Virus record (IMG/VR): IMGVR_UViG_3300031718_000017
Coordinates: 1-48,194 of that record
Source: a virus
Length of the DNA stretch: 48,194 bases
Direction: 5' to 3' (one strand)
Position 1 is the stretch's first letter, and every line of letters begins with the position of its first letter. A program made the translations under genes and the position numbers. The notes beneath the pieces were generated by a model. It was not told the origin of the DNA, did not search any database, and worked only from the letters and a program-made list of their open reading frames with translations. Shown piece by piece: positions 7,747 to 15,612 of this stretch.

Positions 7747-8733
7747 ATGGCTGGCAACATCGGTCTCTACGGAACTCGGTCGTCCTACTACGCGCAGAAC
7801 AAAGCGCTCGAGGCGATCGTGTCGGAAATGTACGACAAGACTCCGGCGCAGTTCCCCAACATGTTCACCGAGGTTGACAACAACCCGGAGCGCTCCTCGA
7901 TGGACATTGGCGAGTACGCCGAGCTTGGCGTTATGCACCGCCGCAACGAGTTCGAGGTCCCGCGCAAGGACGCGCCCTACGAGCTGATCCCGGCGCACTT
8001 CAACTTCTTCACCTACGCGCTCGAGGTCGAGTTCTCCGAAGAGGCTCAGACCGAAGATCCCATGCACATGATGGGCGAGGCAGGCGAAATGTTCGCCTTC
8101 TCGGAGCAGAACACCGAGGACCGGATTTACTCCGGTACTTACAACCTGGCCTGGAATCCGAGCTACGCGCTGCCGGACGGGCAGCCGCTCATCTCGAGCA
8201 ACCACATTCTCGACCCGGTCCCCGGATCGACCGGACCGATCTCGTTCAAGAATCAGCCGGTTTTCTCAAACTCGCTGACCAACATGTCGCTCTCGCCCGA
8301 GGCGCTCAACACCGCGATTACAATTCTGCAGAATATGCTCTCGGCTCGCGGCCTGGCAATCTCGCGCGACGGCGTCCGCCTGGTCATCCCGGCCAACGCC
8401 GCGATGATGCAGGTCGCCCGAGAGATCACCGGAACCGAAGCGGCTCCGAACACCACCGACAACCGGAGCAATCCCGAGTACCAGGCTCTCGCGCCGTATG
8501 CGTACCGGTATTTCGTCTGGCCCAACGGCTGGTTCGTCACGGCCGCTCGCACCGCGCTGCGCCGCGGCATGAGCTCGACGATCACCTCGCACAAGTGGCG
8601 TAATAAGGTTCGCACCTGGTACACGGACAACAACGGTTCGTGGCACATGGTCAACGAGTTCCGCTCCACCTTCGGCCCGCGTGGCTGGAGAGATATCGTA
8701 GGGTCGCAGGGCGGCGGACCGTTAGGGCTCTAG
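7747..8733 (+). CDS. Major capsid protein (HK97 fold)
   Basis: A 328-residue shell protein. Its recognisable centre is LPDGQPLISSNH (about residues 142-153), the motif common to HK97-fold capsid proteins of the Mu gpT and related types. It is followed by a Ser/Asn-rich stretch, a long helix with ALNTAITILQ (spine helix) and RLVIPANAAMMQVA (A-domain strand). The N-terminal arm is acidic and helical. The length is normal for uncleaved capsid proteins, and no protease gene is visible nearby. Flanked by structural genes on both sides. Strong call. Confidence 0.87.
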   Translation: MAGNIGLYGTRSSYYAQNKALEAIVSEMYDKTPAQFPNMFTEVDNNPERSSMDIGEYAELGVMHRRNEFEVPRKDAPYELIPAHFNFFTYALEVEFSEEAQTEDPMHMMGEAGEMFAFSEQNTEDRIYSGTYNLAWNPSYALPDGQPLISSNHILDPVPGSTGPISFKNQPVFSNSLTNMSLSPEALNTAITILQNMLSARGLAISRDGVRLVIPANAAMMQVAREITGTEAAPNTTDNRSNPEYQALAPYAYRYFVWPNGWFVTAARTALRRGMSSTITSHKWRNKVRTWYTDNNGSWHMVNEFRSTFGPRGWRDIVGSQGGGPLGL

Positions 8734-8734
8734 C

Positions 8735-9382
8735 ATGAGTGCAGCTCCAGGGTTCGCATACCTCGGGACCAACCCGATTACGGGAACCGCCGGGTATCCG
8801 GTCAAGCGGAACAAGAGCCATTCGATCGACTCGTTCGTTTTCGATGGGCTGACTACGCTTGCTCAGTTCGCCTCCGTTTCGCCTGGCGCTGGCGTCGCTC
8901 GCACGACGATCCAGGCCACGGTGATGATGGCGAGCTCGTACAAGATCGCCAAGGTCGGCGTCTTTTGTTCGGCGATCGACGCGGTCACGGGAGACTCGTT
9001 CAACATCGTAGTCGGAAACGGAACGCCGAACTCCTCGGGTGTCTCTGGAAACATCGGTCCTCCAGACAACCAGCGTAACAACGGATATCCGACCGCCTTC
9101 GCGGCGGCTGGAAACCTCGTATTCGGAACCGACGTAGCCTTCACGGTAAAGAATTTTCCTAATCTTGCAACGGCTACGGGCGGCTACAATGAGTTCGAGC
9201 CCGTCGATTATGCTGGCAACGCGGCTTATGACGTTTGTTATCTTCCCGGACCGCTGACGCTGGTCGCGACGACGAACGCTTCGACCGGGTCGATTACCGG
9301 GCTGCTCGTGGTCATCATGGGATGCTACATCGACACGAACTGCGCGAGCAACTTAGATGCTCAACCCACCGTGGACTGGTGA
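8735..9382 (+). CDS. Virion structural protein, 215 aa (decoration-like)
   Basis: ATG one base after the capsid stop. The protein is low in charge and rich in Gly, Ala, Asn, Thr and Val, with alternating hydrophobic strands, as in all-beta capsid decoration or tail proteins. Two Cys pairs occur in its C-terminal half (CYLPG and MGCYIDTNCAS). Immediate linkage to the capsid gene suggests a stoichiometric capsid partner. No family recognised. Confidence 0.6.
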   Translation: MSAAPGFAYLGTNPITGTAGYPVKRNKSHSIDSFVFDGLTTLAQFASVSPGAGVARTTIQATVMMASSYKIAKVGVFCSAIDAVTGDSFNIVVGNGTPNSSGVSGNIGPPDNQRNNGYPTAFAAAGNLVFGTDVAFTVKNFPNLATATGGYNEFEPVDYAGNAAYDVCYLPGPLTLVATTNASTGSITGLLVVIMGCYIDTNCASNLDAQPTVDW

Positions 9383-9388
9383 TGGCGT

Positions 9389-9973
9389 GTGCGTAGTAAG
9401 AAAGGTAGTCGCCTAGACCCCTTCGAGTTCGATCTCCAGCTTTTCGGCGGGTCGAGCGCTGGCGGGAATCGCATCCTTGTTCCCATTCTGAAGCTGGTGC
9501 CGACGGCTACTGCCGTAGCGACTCCACTGACCGGATATGGAACGATTGGACTCAACGATTCGGGCTTGGTGCTCGTTGAAGCGCAGTTCTGGACGAAATG
9601 GGGTTTTCAACTGTGCCCCGAGGAAGTTCCGCAACCAGCGCTTCCAAACACGACCGCTTTGGCTACGGGCTACTCCGTCACGATCTACTACACGCTCTCG
9701 CGCTATGTGCAGTTCGCGCAGCAGACTCGGCAGACTCAGCCGTACCAATCGCCTGCAGACGCCACCGGATCGACGCTCGTTCCGGTCGGTGCGTGGTGGC
9801 CGCTGCCAGCGCCTTCGGACCAAAGCGGAACCGCCACCGACTACAACCCGCTCACCTCTGACGGTCCGGTCCTCGCGGGCAATCGATTCGCGATGGGCTT
9901 CCGGGCCGTCCTGACCACAATCACCGGAACGCCTGCAAGCGGAGCAACCGTGTACGGTGGAGGCGCTCCGTGA
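9389..9973 (+). CDS. Virion structural protein with N-terminal FDLQLF motif, 194 aa
   Basis: GTG start. Residues 12-20 read FEFDLQLFG, close to the (L/F)xLQxFA motif found at the N-terminus of Firmicutes ribosomal protein L27 and of several phage head proteins, where the host protease Prp cuts. Here Gly replaces Ala after the Phe. The remainder is Ala/Gly/Thr/Pro-rich and beta-like, resembling the previous protein in style. It is the third gene of the capsid block and overlaps the next gene by four bases (GTGA). Likely a head or tail structural protein whose first ~19 residues may be removed on maturation. Confidence 0.6.
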   Translation: MRSKKGSRLDPFEFDLQLFGGSSAGGNRILVPILKLVPTATAVATPLTGYGTIGLNDSGLVLVEAQFWTKWGFQLCPEEVPQPALPNTTALATGYSVTIYYTLSRYVQFAQQTRQTQPYQSPADATGSTLVPVGAWWPLPAPSDQSGTATDYNPLTSDGPVLAGNRFAMGFRAVLTTITGTPASGATVYGGGAP

Positions 9974-10482
9974 TTCTCAAACGGTTGGCGCTTCTGCTTG
10001 GTATCGTTGCGCTGTGCGCCGATATTCCCGTGCTGGAAAAGACCGCGGGGATCACGTTCAAGGGCGATACGGTTCAACTACGCTGCGGCGGCGGACAGAG
10101 CACCGCGACGCTCTACGTTCCGTCTACGACGGGACCGGGGCCGACGCCGACGCCGATCGCAACCGGGACGCCTACTGCCGGTCCAACCTCGACGCCGGTT
10201 GTTTTCGGCGGAACGGTGACGGTGTATACGGCTGTGGATATCAACGGCGTGCCTGGACCGACCGATTCTCCGTTCATCGTTTTACCGGCGCATAGCAACG
10301 TCTACACTCAGGCGACGAGCGCTCCGGGCGAGCTCTATATCCAGCTTCACAGCGACCAGTGGGTTATCGCCGCGTACACGTCGCCTAGCCCGGCATCTAC
10401 GGGGAACTTGCCTGGGCCGCGCGCGAATCTGACGATTACCTGTAGCGGCGCCGTCGCTCCGTATCCGGCGAGCACGTCGTGA
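9970..10482 (+). CDS. Secreted-type structural-module protein, 170 aa
   Basis: GTG overlaps the previous TGA and has GGAGG six bases upstream. The N-terminus is a signal-peptide-like sequence: two basic residues, a hydrophobic core LALLLGIVAL, then CA before DIPV. A short domain follows, then a Pro/Thr linker (repeated TPTP, TGTP, TSTP, about residues 56-77) and a beta-rich C-terminal part ending in a Cys-containing strand. It is the first of three consecutive proteins built this way. Export across the host membrane is suggested by sequence but unusual for a virion protein. Function not recognised. Confidence 0.6.
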   Translation: MILKRLALLLGIVALCADIPVLEKTAGITFKGDTVQLRCGGGQSTATLYVPSTTGPGPTPTPIATGTPTAGPTSTPVVFGGTVTVYTAVDINGVPGPTDSPFIVLPAHSNVYTQATSAPGELYIQLHSDQWVIAAYTSPSPASTGNLPGPRANLTITCSGAVAPYPASTS

Positions 10483-11888
10483 TATTGAGGAGGGCGTTCT
10501 TTATACTTGTGGCTCTTGCCGTTGCCGGTGCAATCGGCTCGGCAAAGCCGGGCCTTTTTTATTCAGCGCGGGCTGTAGCTCAAACGACAGCGCCGCCGTT
10601 CTCTTGCTTCTTCGCGGCGTTCAACCAATTCAACAATCTCTTTAACAGCGGTATCCAATGCGGGACGCCCGGGCCTGCAGGCGGCGGGACGACGCTTATT
10701 CAGCCTTCTCCGCCGATCACGGTAACGCAGGTCACGTCGTCACCGCTCACCTACCAAATCGGGTTGAACATCGGGAACTGCCTCGGCGTATCGGGAGGCG
10801 GAGCGCTGCAATACACCTGCCCGACTGGAGCGCCGCAAGCGACCCCGTCACCGCAAGCGACCTCGACGGGCTGCGGAACGCTCGCGTGGTCCGGGTCGTT
10901 CCCGTATCTTCTGACGGGGAACTTTTCATCGTGCGCGGCTCAGGCGACTCCGTCCCCGAGCGCCTCGTCTACTGGGTGCGGGTCGCTGTCGTGGAGCGGA
11001 TCGTGGCCGTACATGATCAACGGAAACTTCTCGTCATGTAGCGCTGGAAGCACGGGAGTCAATCTCTATACTCCGGTTCCGATCCCGAGCAGCGCGACCG
11101 CTTCTCCGCAGCCTGGGTACATCGCTGTCGGCGGAGCGTTCATAGGTCCCCAAGGGACGCCGACTCCCTGGCCTTACGCGGTCATCGTCGCATCGGCTAC
11201 GTCAACATGCAACGCGGCAGGGAACCAGGGATATATCGAGTGGGGAACTGACAACACCACCCCGGTTATCGGAACGACGATCAAGGGTCTTGACCTTCGT
11301 ATCGGCTGCTACACGTTGGGAGGCGGAGGGTTCACGCATCTAGATCTCGACGATAGTGGAAACCTAGCCATATCTGGCGGGCTCTATACGGGGGCTCTCG
11401 GAGGACCAGCGATCTTCTTCCAAGGCTCCAGCGGGCTTCAGTTTCCCAACTCGTCCTCCTCGGGAAACGCCTGTAATCTCGTCGACGCTGCCGCTGCGGT
11501 TAAGCTGGTTCACGCCACCTCGGGAACCTGCACCTTCGGTCTAAACGATGTTGCTACCAGTTCGGCCCTCTGTACGGACACCGGAGACAAGATTGTAGCT
11601 TGCCCAACAACAACGGCGGTGCACGCCTACTCGGTGGCCGTCAACACGGGAGGGGTTTGCACGCAGTTCGTTTCCTGCGGAACGGTCACGTTCAATTGGC
11701 CGAACGCTTATGGAACGGCTCCAGACTGTAGTGGTGCGGCGGTTCAAGACGCTACAACGGCGGCGCAAATGTGGGTCACGGGGATTTCTGCCATTAGCAC
11801 AACCGCCGTGACCTGGACCTTTAGCCCATTGGCGACTACGGGCGGGGCTCACGCTCTAACGCTTACCTTTACCTGCGGAAATACGTGA
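10479..11888 (+). CDS. Secreted-type Cys-rich repeat protein, 469 aa (paralogue of the next gene)
   Basis: GTGA overlap with the upstream gene. Residues 1-22 form a signal-peptide-like sequence ending GSA. Residues 121-155 and 156-189 are two tandem repeats (pattern ATPSP..STGCG.L.WSGS.PY...NFSSC). A Gly-rich domain follows (about 200-340), then a C-terminal Cys-rich domain with patterns such as ALCTDTGDKIVAC and VCTQFVSCGTV. The whole architecture aligns with the protein at 11896, so the two arose by duplication. The composition resembles tail fibres or secreted adhesins. Either a receptor-binding fibre with a membrane-inserting N-terminus or an exported surface protein. Confidence 0.6.
   Translation: MILRRAFFILVALAVAGAIGSAKPGLFYSARAVAQTTAPPFSCFFAAFNQFNNLFNSGIQCGTPGPAGGGTTLIQPSPPITVTQVTSSPLTYQIGLNIGNCLGVSGGGALQYTCPTGAPQATPSPQATSTGCGTLAWSGSFPYLLTGNFSSCAAQATPSPSASSTGCGSLSWSGSWPYMINGNFSSCSAGSTGVNLYTPVPIPSSATASPQPGYIAVGGAFIGPQGTPTPWPYAVIVASATSTCNAAGNQGYIEWGTDNTTPVIGTTIKGLDLRIGCYTLGGGGFTHLDLDDSGNLAISGGLYTGALGGPAIFFQGSSGLQFPNSSSSGNACNLVDAAAAVKLVHATSGTCTFGLNDVATSSALCTDTGDKIVACPTTTAVHAYSVAVNTGGVCTQFVSCGTVTFNWPNAYGTAPDCSGAAVQDATTAAQMWVTGISAISTTAVTWTFSPLATTGGAHALTLTFTCGNT
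10839..11045 (+). repeat. Two tandem ~34-residue repeats within the 10479 gene
   Basis: The repeats cover 10839-10943 and 10944-11045 and encode the Ala-Thr-Pro-Ser-Pro linker followed by a STGCG...WSGS.PY...NFSSC module. Two related but diverged copies lie at the same place in the gene at 11896. The modules look like small disulphide-capable domains on Pro/Ser/Thr linkers. Confidence 0.75.
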
Positions 11889-11895
11889 GGCTGAA

Positions 11896-13170
11896 ATGAA
11901 ACACAAACTAGCAATCGCATTCGGAATCCTGGTTCTCTTGGTCGGGTTCAACATAGACATTAAACCCGGTCAGTTCCGAGCGCTGGCTCAAGCTGGTGTG
12001 TGCCAGTTCGCCGCATACGGCCCCGGCGGATCGCTGATCAACACGACGATCACCTGCGTAACCCCCGCGCCTTCGGGCAGCGGCGTGACGGCGGTTACTG
12101 CGACGGCTACGGCTTGCGGTGCTGCTGTGTCGGTAACTACTCCGTTCCCGAGCCCGCTTGTGCAGGTCCCAGTTTGCCCGTCCGACGCGCCTCAGTTGAC
12201 ACCGTCTCCGGGAGCCACGTCAACGTCAACGGCGGGAGCGCCTTCGTGTGTTTGGAGCGGATCATTCCCATACACGCTGGGATGCAACTTTCCGGCTGGC
12301 GTAGCTCAAACTACCCCATCGCCTTCAGCTACCTCGACTTCAACTGCGGGGCCACCGTCATGCGTGTTTGCCTCTACTTTTCCGTACCAACTTGTCTGTA
12401 ACTTTCCAGTAGCCAGCGGCGGATCAGGCGTGAATCTGCAAGCTGCTGGAGCGACTCCTACGCCGCAAGTTGGAAATATTGGACTTAATGGCTCGATCTA
12501 CGTCGGTCCAACTCCCAACCCTTCGGGAACCGATACGCCTTCCGCATTCAAGATTTCAGCAAATAGCGGCTGCGGGAACGTTTCAAATTGGGGCACCAAT
12601 GGTGGGGCAAACGTAAGCGGAGTAAATGGGTCCGCTATGATGGTCAACTGTGGTAGCGTCAATCTGTTTGCGCTCAACCAAAACGGCTTGGCTGGCTTTG
12701 CTAATGGCGTAGAGGGCTCGCCATTTCTCCTAACGTCCAGCGGTAATATAAATTTCCCGACCTCCAGTTCCACCGGCCAAGGCTGCAATATGAACGATGG
12801 TGTTGGCGGCTTCGGAGCTATCCAGATCAAGCATAGCGGGACTGGTACGTGCAGCCTTCAATTTAACGACGTAGGTGTCGCCTACGCTGGAGTATGCTTT
12901 GATGCGAATGCGTCGCTTATATCCTGTTCAGCTCAAACCAGGAATGAGGGTCAGGTAAGTTGCGCTCTCTCAACGCTAGTCTGCACTGCGACAGCGACGG
13001 TAAGATCAGGAGCGGTTTGCACGGCTTCATACGACACTGCTGCCACGACCGTCACGGCAGCACTGCTTCTACCACTGACCGTTAAGGTCGTTACGACCAC
13101 CCTTAGCGTTGGCATGCAGGGTGCCGCGACCGCAACCGGTACGGCGGCTGCAGATTATATATGCTTATAG
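11896..13170 (+). CDS. Secreted-type Cys-rich repeat protein, 424 aa (paralogue of the previous gene)
   Basis: ATG with GAGG upstream. The N-terminus has basic residues and the hydrophobic segment LAIAFGILVLLVGF. It is followed by KPGQF, matching KPGLF in the upstream paralogue. Residues 101-138 and 139-174 are tandem repeats (TPSP.ATSTSTAG.PSCV....FPY...CNFP). The domain GNIGLNGSIYVGP onward aligns with YIAVGGAFIGP in the paralogue, including the segment INFPTSSSTGQGCN matching QFPNSSSSGNACN. The C-terminus is again Cys-rich. It probably acts at the cell or virion surface. Base composition is somewhat less GC-rich than the capsid genes. Confidence 0.6.
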   Translation: MKHKLAIAFGILVLLVGFNIDIKPGQFRALAQAGVCQFAAYGPGGSLINTTITCVTPAPSGSGVTAVTATATACGAAVSVTTPFPSPLVQVPVCPSDAPQLTPSPGATSTSTAGAPSCVWSGSFPYTLGCNFPAGVAQTTPSPSATSTSTAGPPSCVFASTFPYQLVCNFPVASGGSGVNLQAAGATPTPQVGNIGLNGSIYVGPTPNPSGTDTPSAFKISANSGCGNVSNWGTNGGANVSGVNGSAMMVNCGSVNLFALNQNGLAGFANGVEGSPFLLTSSGNINFPTSSSTGQGCNMNDGVGGFGAIQIKHSGTGTCSLQFNDVGVAYAGVCFDANASLISCSAQTRNEGQVSCALSTLVCTATATVRSGAVCTASYDTAATTVTAALLLPLTVKVVTTTLSVGMQGAATATGTAAADYICL

Positions 13171-13237
13171 CTCTCGCGGCGTTAGGGCTTTAGCATGGCG
13201 ATCGTACTTCACGACGCCTACGCTGCATCGGTAAAAA

Positions 13238-13660
13238 ATGGCTGACTCCCCAGTAGCGTCTGGAACCACAGGCTGGTCCGTTGAAACGCTGTTTATCCAT
13301 TTCATGGAACTGCGCCGCTCCGACGATATGCGCTACACCGAACGGTTTCAGACCAAGCAACGCGCCGACGAGCAGCAGGCGCGTGATCTTACTACGCGGC
13401 TTGCGGGCGTCAATGAGTTCCGCCAAACGCTCTCCGACCAAGCCGGAACGTTCGTTACGCGCGAAACCGTACAGGCTATGGTCAGCGCGCTCGACGCAAA
13501 AATCAGTGGTGCTAACACGGCAATCGAAGGTGTGGACAAGCGCGTGACCATCAACGAAGGACGAAATCAAGGGGCAACAGGGTTGCTCGGTTACATCATC
13601 GGCGTATTCGGCATCGTGGGGGGAATCGGTGTCGCCGTTTTATCCCACTTCTGGAAATGA
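13238..13660 (+). CDS. Coiled-coil membrane protein with C-terminal TM, 140 aa (lysis candidate)
   Basis: A long charged helix (residues 20-105) with a heptad pattern (TKQRADEQQARDLTTRLA) leads to a Gly-rich transmembrane segment GLLGYIIGVFGIVGGIGVAVLSHF (about 113-137) and a single final Lys. It directly precedes an M15-like peptidase gene and a one-helix membrane microprotein. A cluster of this type suggests a lysis cassette in which this protein is a holin- or spanin-like partner. Similar tail-anchored coiled-coil proteins occur in many phages next to lysins. The exact role is inferred. Confidence 0.6.
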   Translation: MADSPVASGTTGWSVETLFIHFMELRRSDDMRYTERFQTKQRADEQQARDLTTRLAGVNEFRQTLSDQAGTFVTRETVQAMVSALDAKISGANTAIEGVDKRVTINEGRNQGATGLLGYIIGVFGIVGGIGVAVLSHFWK

Positions 13661-13666
13661 GGGGTA

Positions 13667-14101
13667 ATGAGTTCACAAGCACGCCAGGAAGTCGTCAACA
13701 ACTTCGGCCAAATCACGCAAGGGCAGATCGACGACTTAATGAACGAGGACCCGGCAACTGGGACCAGCACGAATCTCATCGCGTTCCTCCAAGAACTGTT
13801 TTTGGCGCGTGGTGGCGTTTGGGTGGACAAGCTCGTGTGTACGGCGGTGCGCTCCGACCACCCAACCTACGATGGTCCCGACGGCCATAGTGGGGGGAAC
13901 GCGATCGACTACGCGCAAATCGAAAACGATGCCAGCTTGCATTTGATTGAAGATACCCAGGCGTGTGAGGATGCGCGAGGCATCGGCTTGGGCGGGCCTT
14001 ATCAAGTCTATGCCGACGCCTGCGGTGGGTACAACGAAGGTAGCAAGCTCTTCGAGGACAACGAGAGCGATCATTTACACGTCCAGGTTGTCGGCTACTA
14101 A
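13667..14101 (+). CDS. M15-like D,D-/L,D-peptidase endolysin
   Basis: A 144-residue protein with the zinc-peptidase signature of the Hedgehog/DD-peptidase fold: HSGGNAIDY (His74, Asp81) and ESDHLHV (Asp135, His136, His138). It would hydrolyse peptide cross-bridges in the peptidoglycan to release progeny. The N-terminal 50 residues are helical and might bind cell wall or fold with the domain. No signal peptide is present, so it would need a holin. It follows a tail-anchored membrane protein and overlaps (TAATG) a TM microprotein, which supports a lysis role. A virion-associated peptidase is the alternative, given its place in the structural block. Confidence 0.75.
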   Translation: MSSQARQEVVNNFGQITQGQIDDLMNEDPATGTSTNLIAFLQELFLARGGVWVDKLVCTAVRSDHPTYDGPDGHSGGNAIDYAQIENDASLHLIEDTQACEDARGIGLGGPYQVYADACGGYNEGSKLFEDNESDHLHVQVVGY

Positions 14102-14229
14102 TGAAAAGCGCCGACGTACTCAACTATGGGTACACGTTGGTCTGCTTCGCCGCATCTTCGGTCCTGTTCGCCTGCGCCTATTGGATAGCCAAGGCCGCCT
14201 GGAAGAATAACGGGAACACGAACTGGTGA
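14101..14229 (+). CDS. Single-TM microprotein, 42 aa (holin candidate)
   Basis: TAATG overlap with the peptidase stop; ends with TGA at 14227-14229. One hydrophobic segment (residues 11-32, containing LVCFAASSVLFACAYWIA) with a Lys/Asn-rich tail. The size, topology and position right after the lysin fit a small holin or holin regulator, but no family is recognisable. Confidence 0.55.
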   Translation: MKSADVLNYGYTLVCFAASSVLFACAYWIAKAAWKNNGNTNW

Positions 14230-14245
14230 GGCAGGTAGGTGCTGG

Positions 14246-14434
14246 ATGAACAAGGAGCATCCTAAGCTCGTCTCGATCGAAAAAGAGCCGATTAAAGATG
14301 GCTATCGGCTATCGCTGCGCTGTACCACCTGCTCGCAGACCTTCCCGCTAACGATCCACCACCACGTCACTTGCCAGGAATGCAAGCGGGCGTACTGCCC
14401 GGAATATAGGCACGAATGCTTGCCAGCGACGTAA
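14246..14434 (+). CDS. Zinc-finger small protein, 62 aa
   Basis: ATG start; overlaps the next gene by 19 bases. Cys pairs in CTTCSQTF and CQECKRAYC, with an intervening HHH, look like a treble-clef or zinc-ribbon site. It is the only zinc knuckle in the structural block, whereas many occur in the leftward region. Function unknown. Confidence 0.6.
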   Translation: MNKEHPKLVSIEKEPIKDGYRLSLRCTTCSQTFPLTIHHHVTCQECKRAYCPEYRHECLPAT

Positions 14435-15279
14435 TCGCGCTCTCGCGCCGCAGAATCAACGATCCGTGGAGCGACGGGCGCTACAACACGTCCGATATGC
14501 TCGACTTCCTGACCGCCGCGTGCGACCAGCTCATGCGGGATATTCTCTTCCCGGAGTGCCGCGTTACGTTCGCGACCATGCCGAACACCCAGGAGTACCA
14601 GCTTCCCGAGATCATGGACTACCCGCGCGCGGTCTACGTCGACGGGCGGCTCTGCCCGCCAGCGCCCAGCATGGACGTACTTGAGGGAAGCGCTCTGCTC
14701 TACTACGACCAACGCTCGATGGCGGGACCTCCGACCCCGGGAGGCGGAGGCCCTAGCGGCAACGTCGGCCAGTACGCCCCGGTGTGGACGACGCAGACCC
14801 CGGCGAGTTTTCCAGCGGCGACCGAACTCAATCAATGCGTCTGGCCTGCTCCGACGACGCAGCCCTGGTCGGTCTGCAACCGTCCCTCGTTCTACATGAA
14901 CGGAGGATTCCTCGGGATAGTCCCGGCTCCCAACAGCGGTCCGAACGTCATCAACGGCGAGATCCAGAACAACGTCGACGTGCGCGTGGTCCTGGCGCAT
15001 CCGGTCGTCGATGATATCGAGATGACGCTATGGTTTCCGCGGTCGTGCCGCTCGGCGCTAGCGCGTTACGTTGTGTCCGAGTGTCGCTTTAGTGAAGAGA
15101 CGCAATCCGCTATGCAGCTCGGGACTTTAGCGCTGCAGCAATACAAGTCGGAGATGAGCCAGCGCCGATCCGACGTGCTGGTCATCAAGGGCGCTGGATC
15201 GATCGACCAGCCCAAGATGATCACCGGGCGCCAGTATCGCGCCTTCAACGGGCAGATATCCCGGCAGGGGTCGTTCTAA
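14416..15279 (+). CDS. Head-tail adaptor protein (SU10/P22-type)
   Basis: A 287-residue protein whose N-terminus (VIALSRRRINDP, then YNTSDMLDFLTAACDQLMRD) matches the helical start of phage head-tail adaptors that bind the portal. The middle holds a Gly/Pro-rich loop (residues 105-125) and a beta segment with RPSFYMNGGFLGI. The C-terminal helices (LGTLALQQYKSEMSQRR) are typical of the SU10-adaptor-like family. It begins the tail module and precedes fibre and nozzle genes. It would extend the portal channel and receive the nozzle. Confidence 0.7.
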   Translation: MLASDVIALSRRRINDPWSDGRYNTSDMLDFLTAACDQLMRDILFPECRVTFATMPNTQEYQLPEIMDYPRAVYVDGRLCPPAPSMDVLEGSALLYYDQRSMAGPPTPGGGGPSGNVGQYAPVWTTQTPASFPAATELNQCVWPAPTTQPWSVCNRPSFYMNGGFLGIVPAPNSGPNVINGEIQNNVDVRVVLAHPVVDDIEMTLWFPRSCRSALARYVVSECRFSEETQSAMQLGTLALQQYKSEMSQRRSDVLVIKGAGSIDQPKMITGRQYRAFNGQISRQGSF

Positions 15280-15612
15280 GTGTACGACACCTATTCGTCG
15301 CAGCAGATTCTCGGATTCACGCCGGGCGGCGCGGACGACCCGATGAGTCTCGCCTTTCCGAACTTCGCGAACATTCACGGGATTTGGCTCCCCGCGCCGA
15401 CTACCGCGGTTTCTTTTCAGGTTCCCGGACTGAGCGGCTGGACGACGATCTACCAAATAACCGCGGTTGGCGGCGTGTTCGTCGCCGAGGCGATCCCGTT
15501 CGATATGGACGGGATGACGCAAATGCGAATCGTCGGCAACGGCAGCGGCGCGCTCATGTATGTGTTCGTGCTGACGTACTACATAGCGCCCTATAAGGCG
15601 GTGATTACCTGA
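15280..15612 (+). CDS. Small tail-module protein, 110 aa
   Basis: GTG immediately after the adaptor stop; its last base is shared with the next gene's ATG (TGATG). A compact, beta-rich, low-charge protein containing many aromatic residues and ending in YYIAPYKAVIT. The position between adaptor and fibre suggests a tail-assembly or fibre-attachment component. No family recognised. Confidence 0.6.
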   Translation: MYDTYSSQQILGFTPGGADDPMSLAFPNFANIHGIWLPAPTTAVSFQVPGLSGWTTIYQITAVGGVFVAEAIPFDMDGMTQMRIVGNGSGALMYVFVLTYYIAPYKAVIT

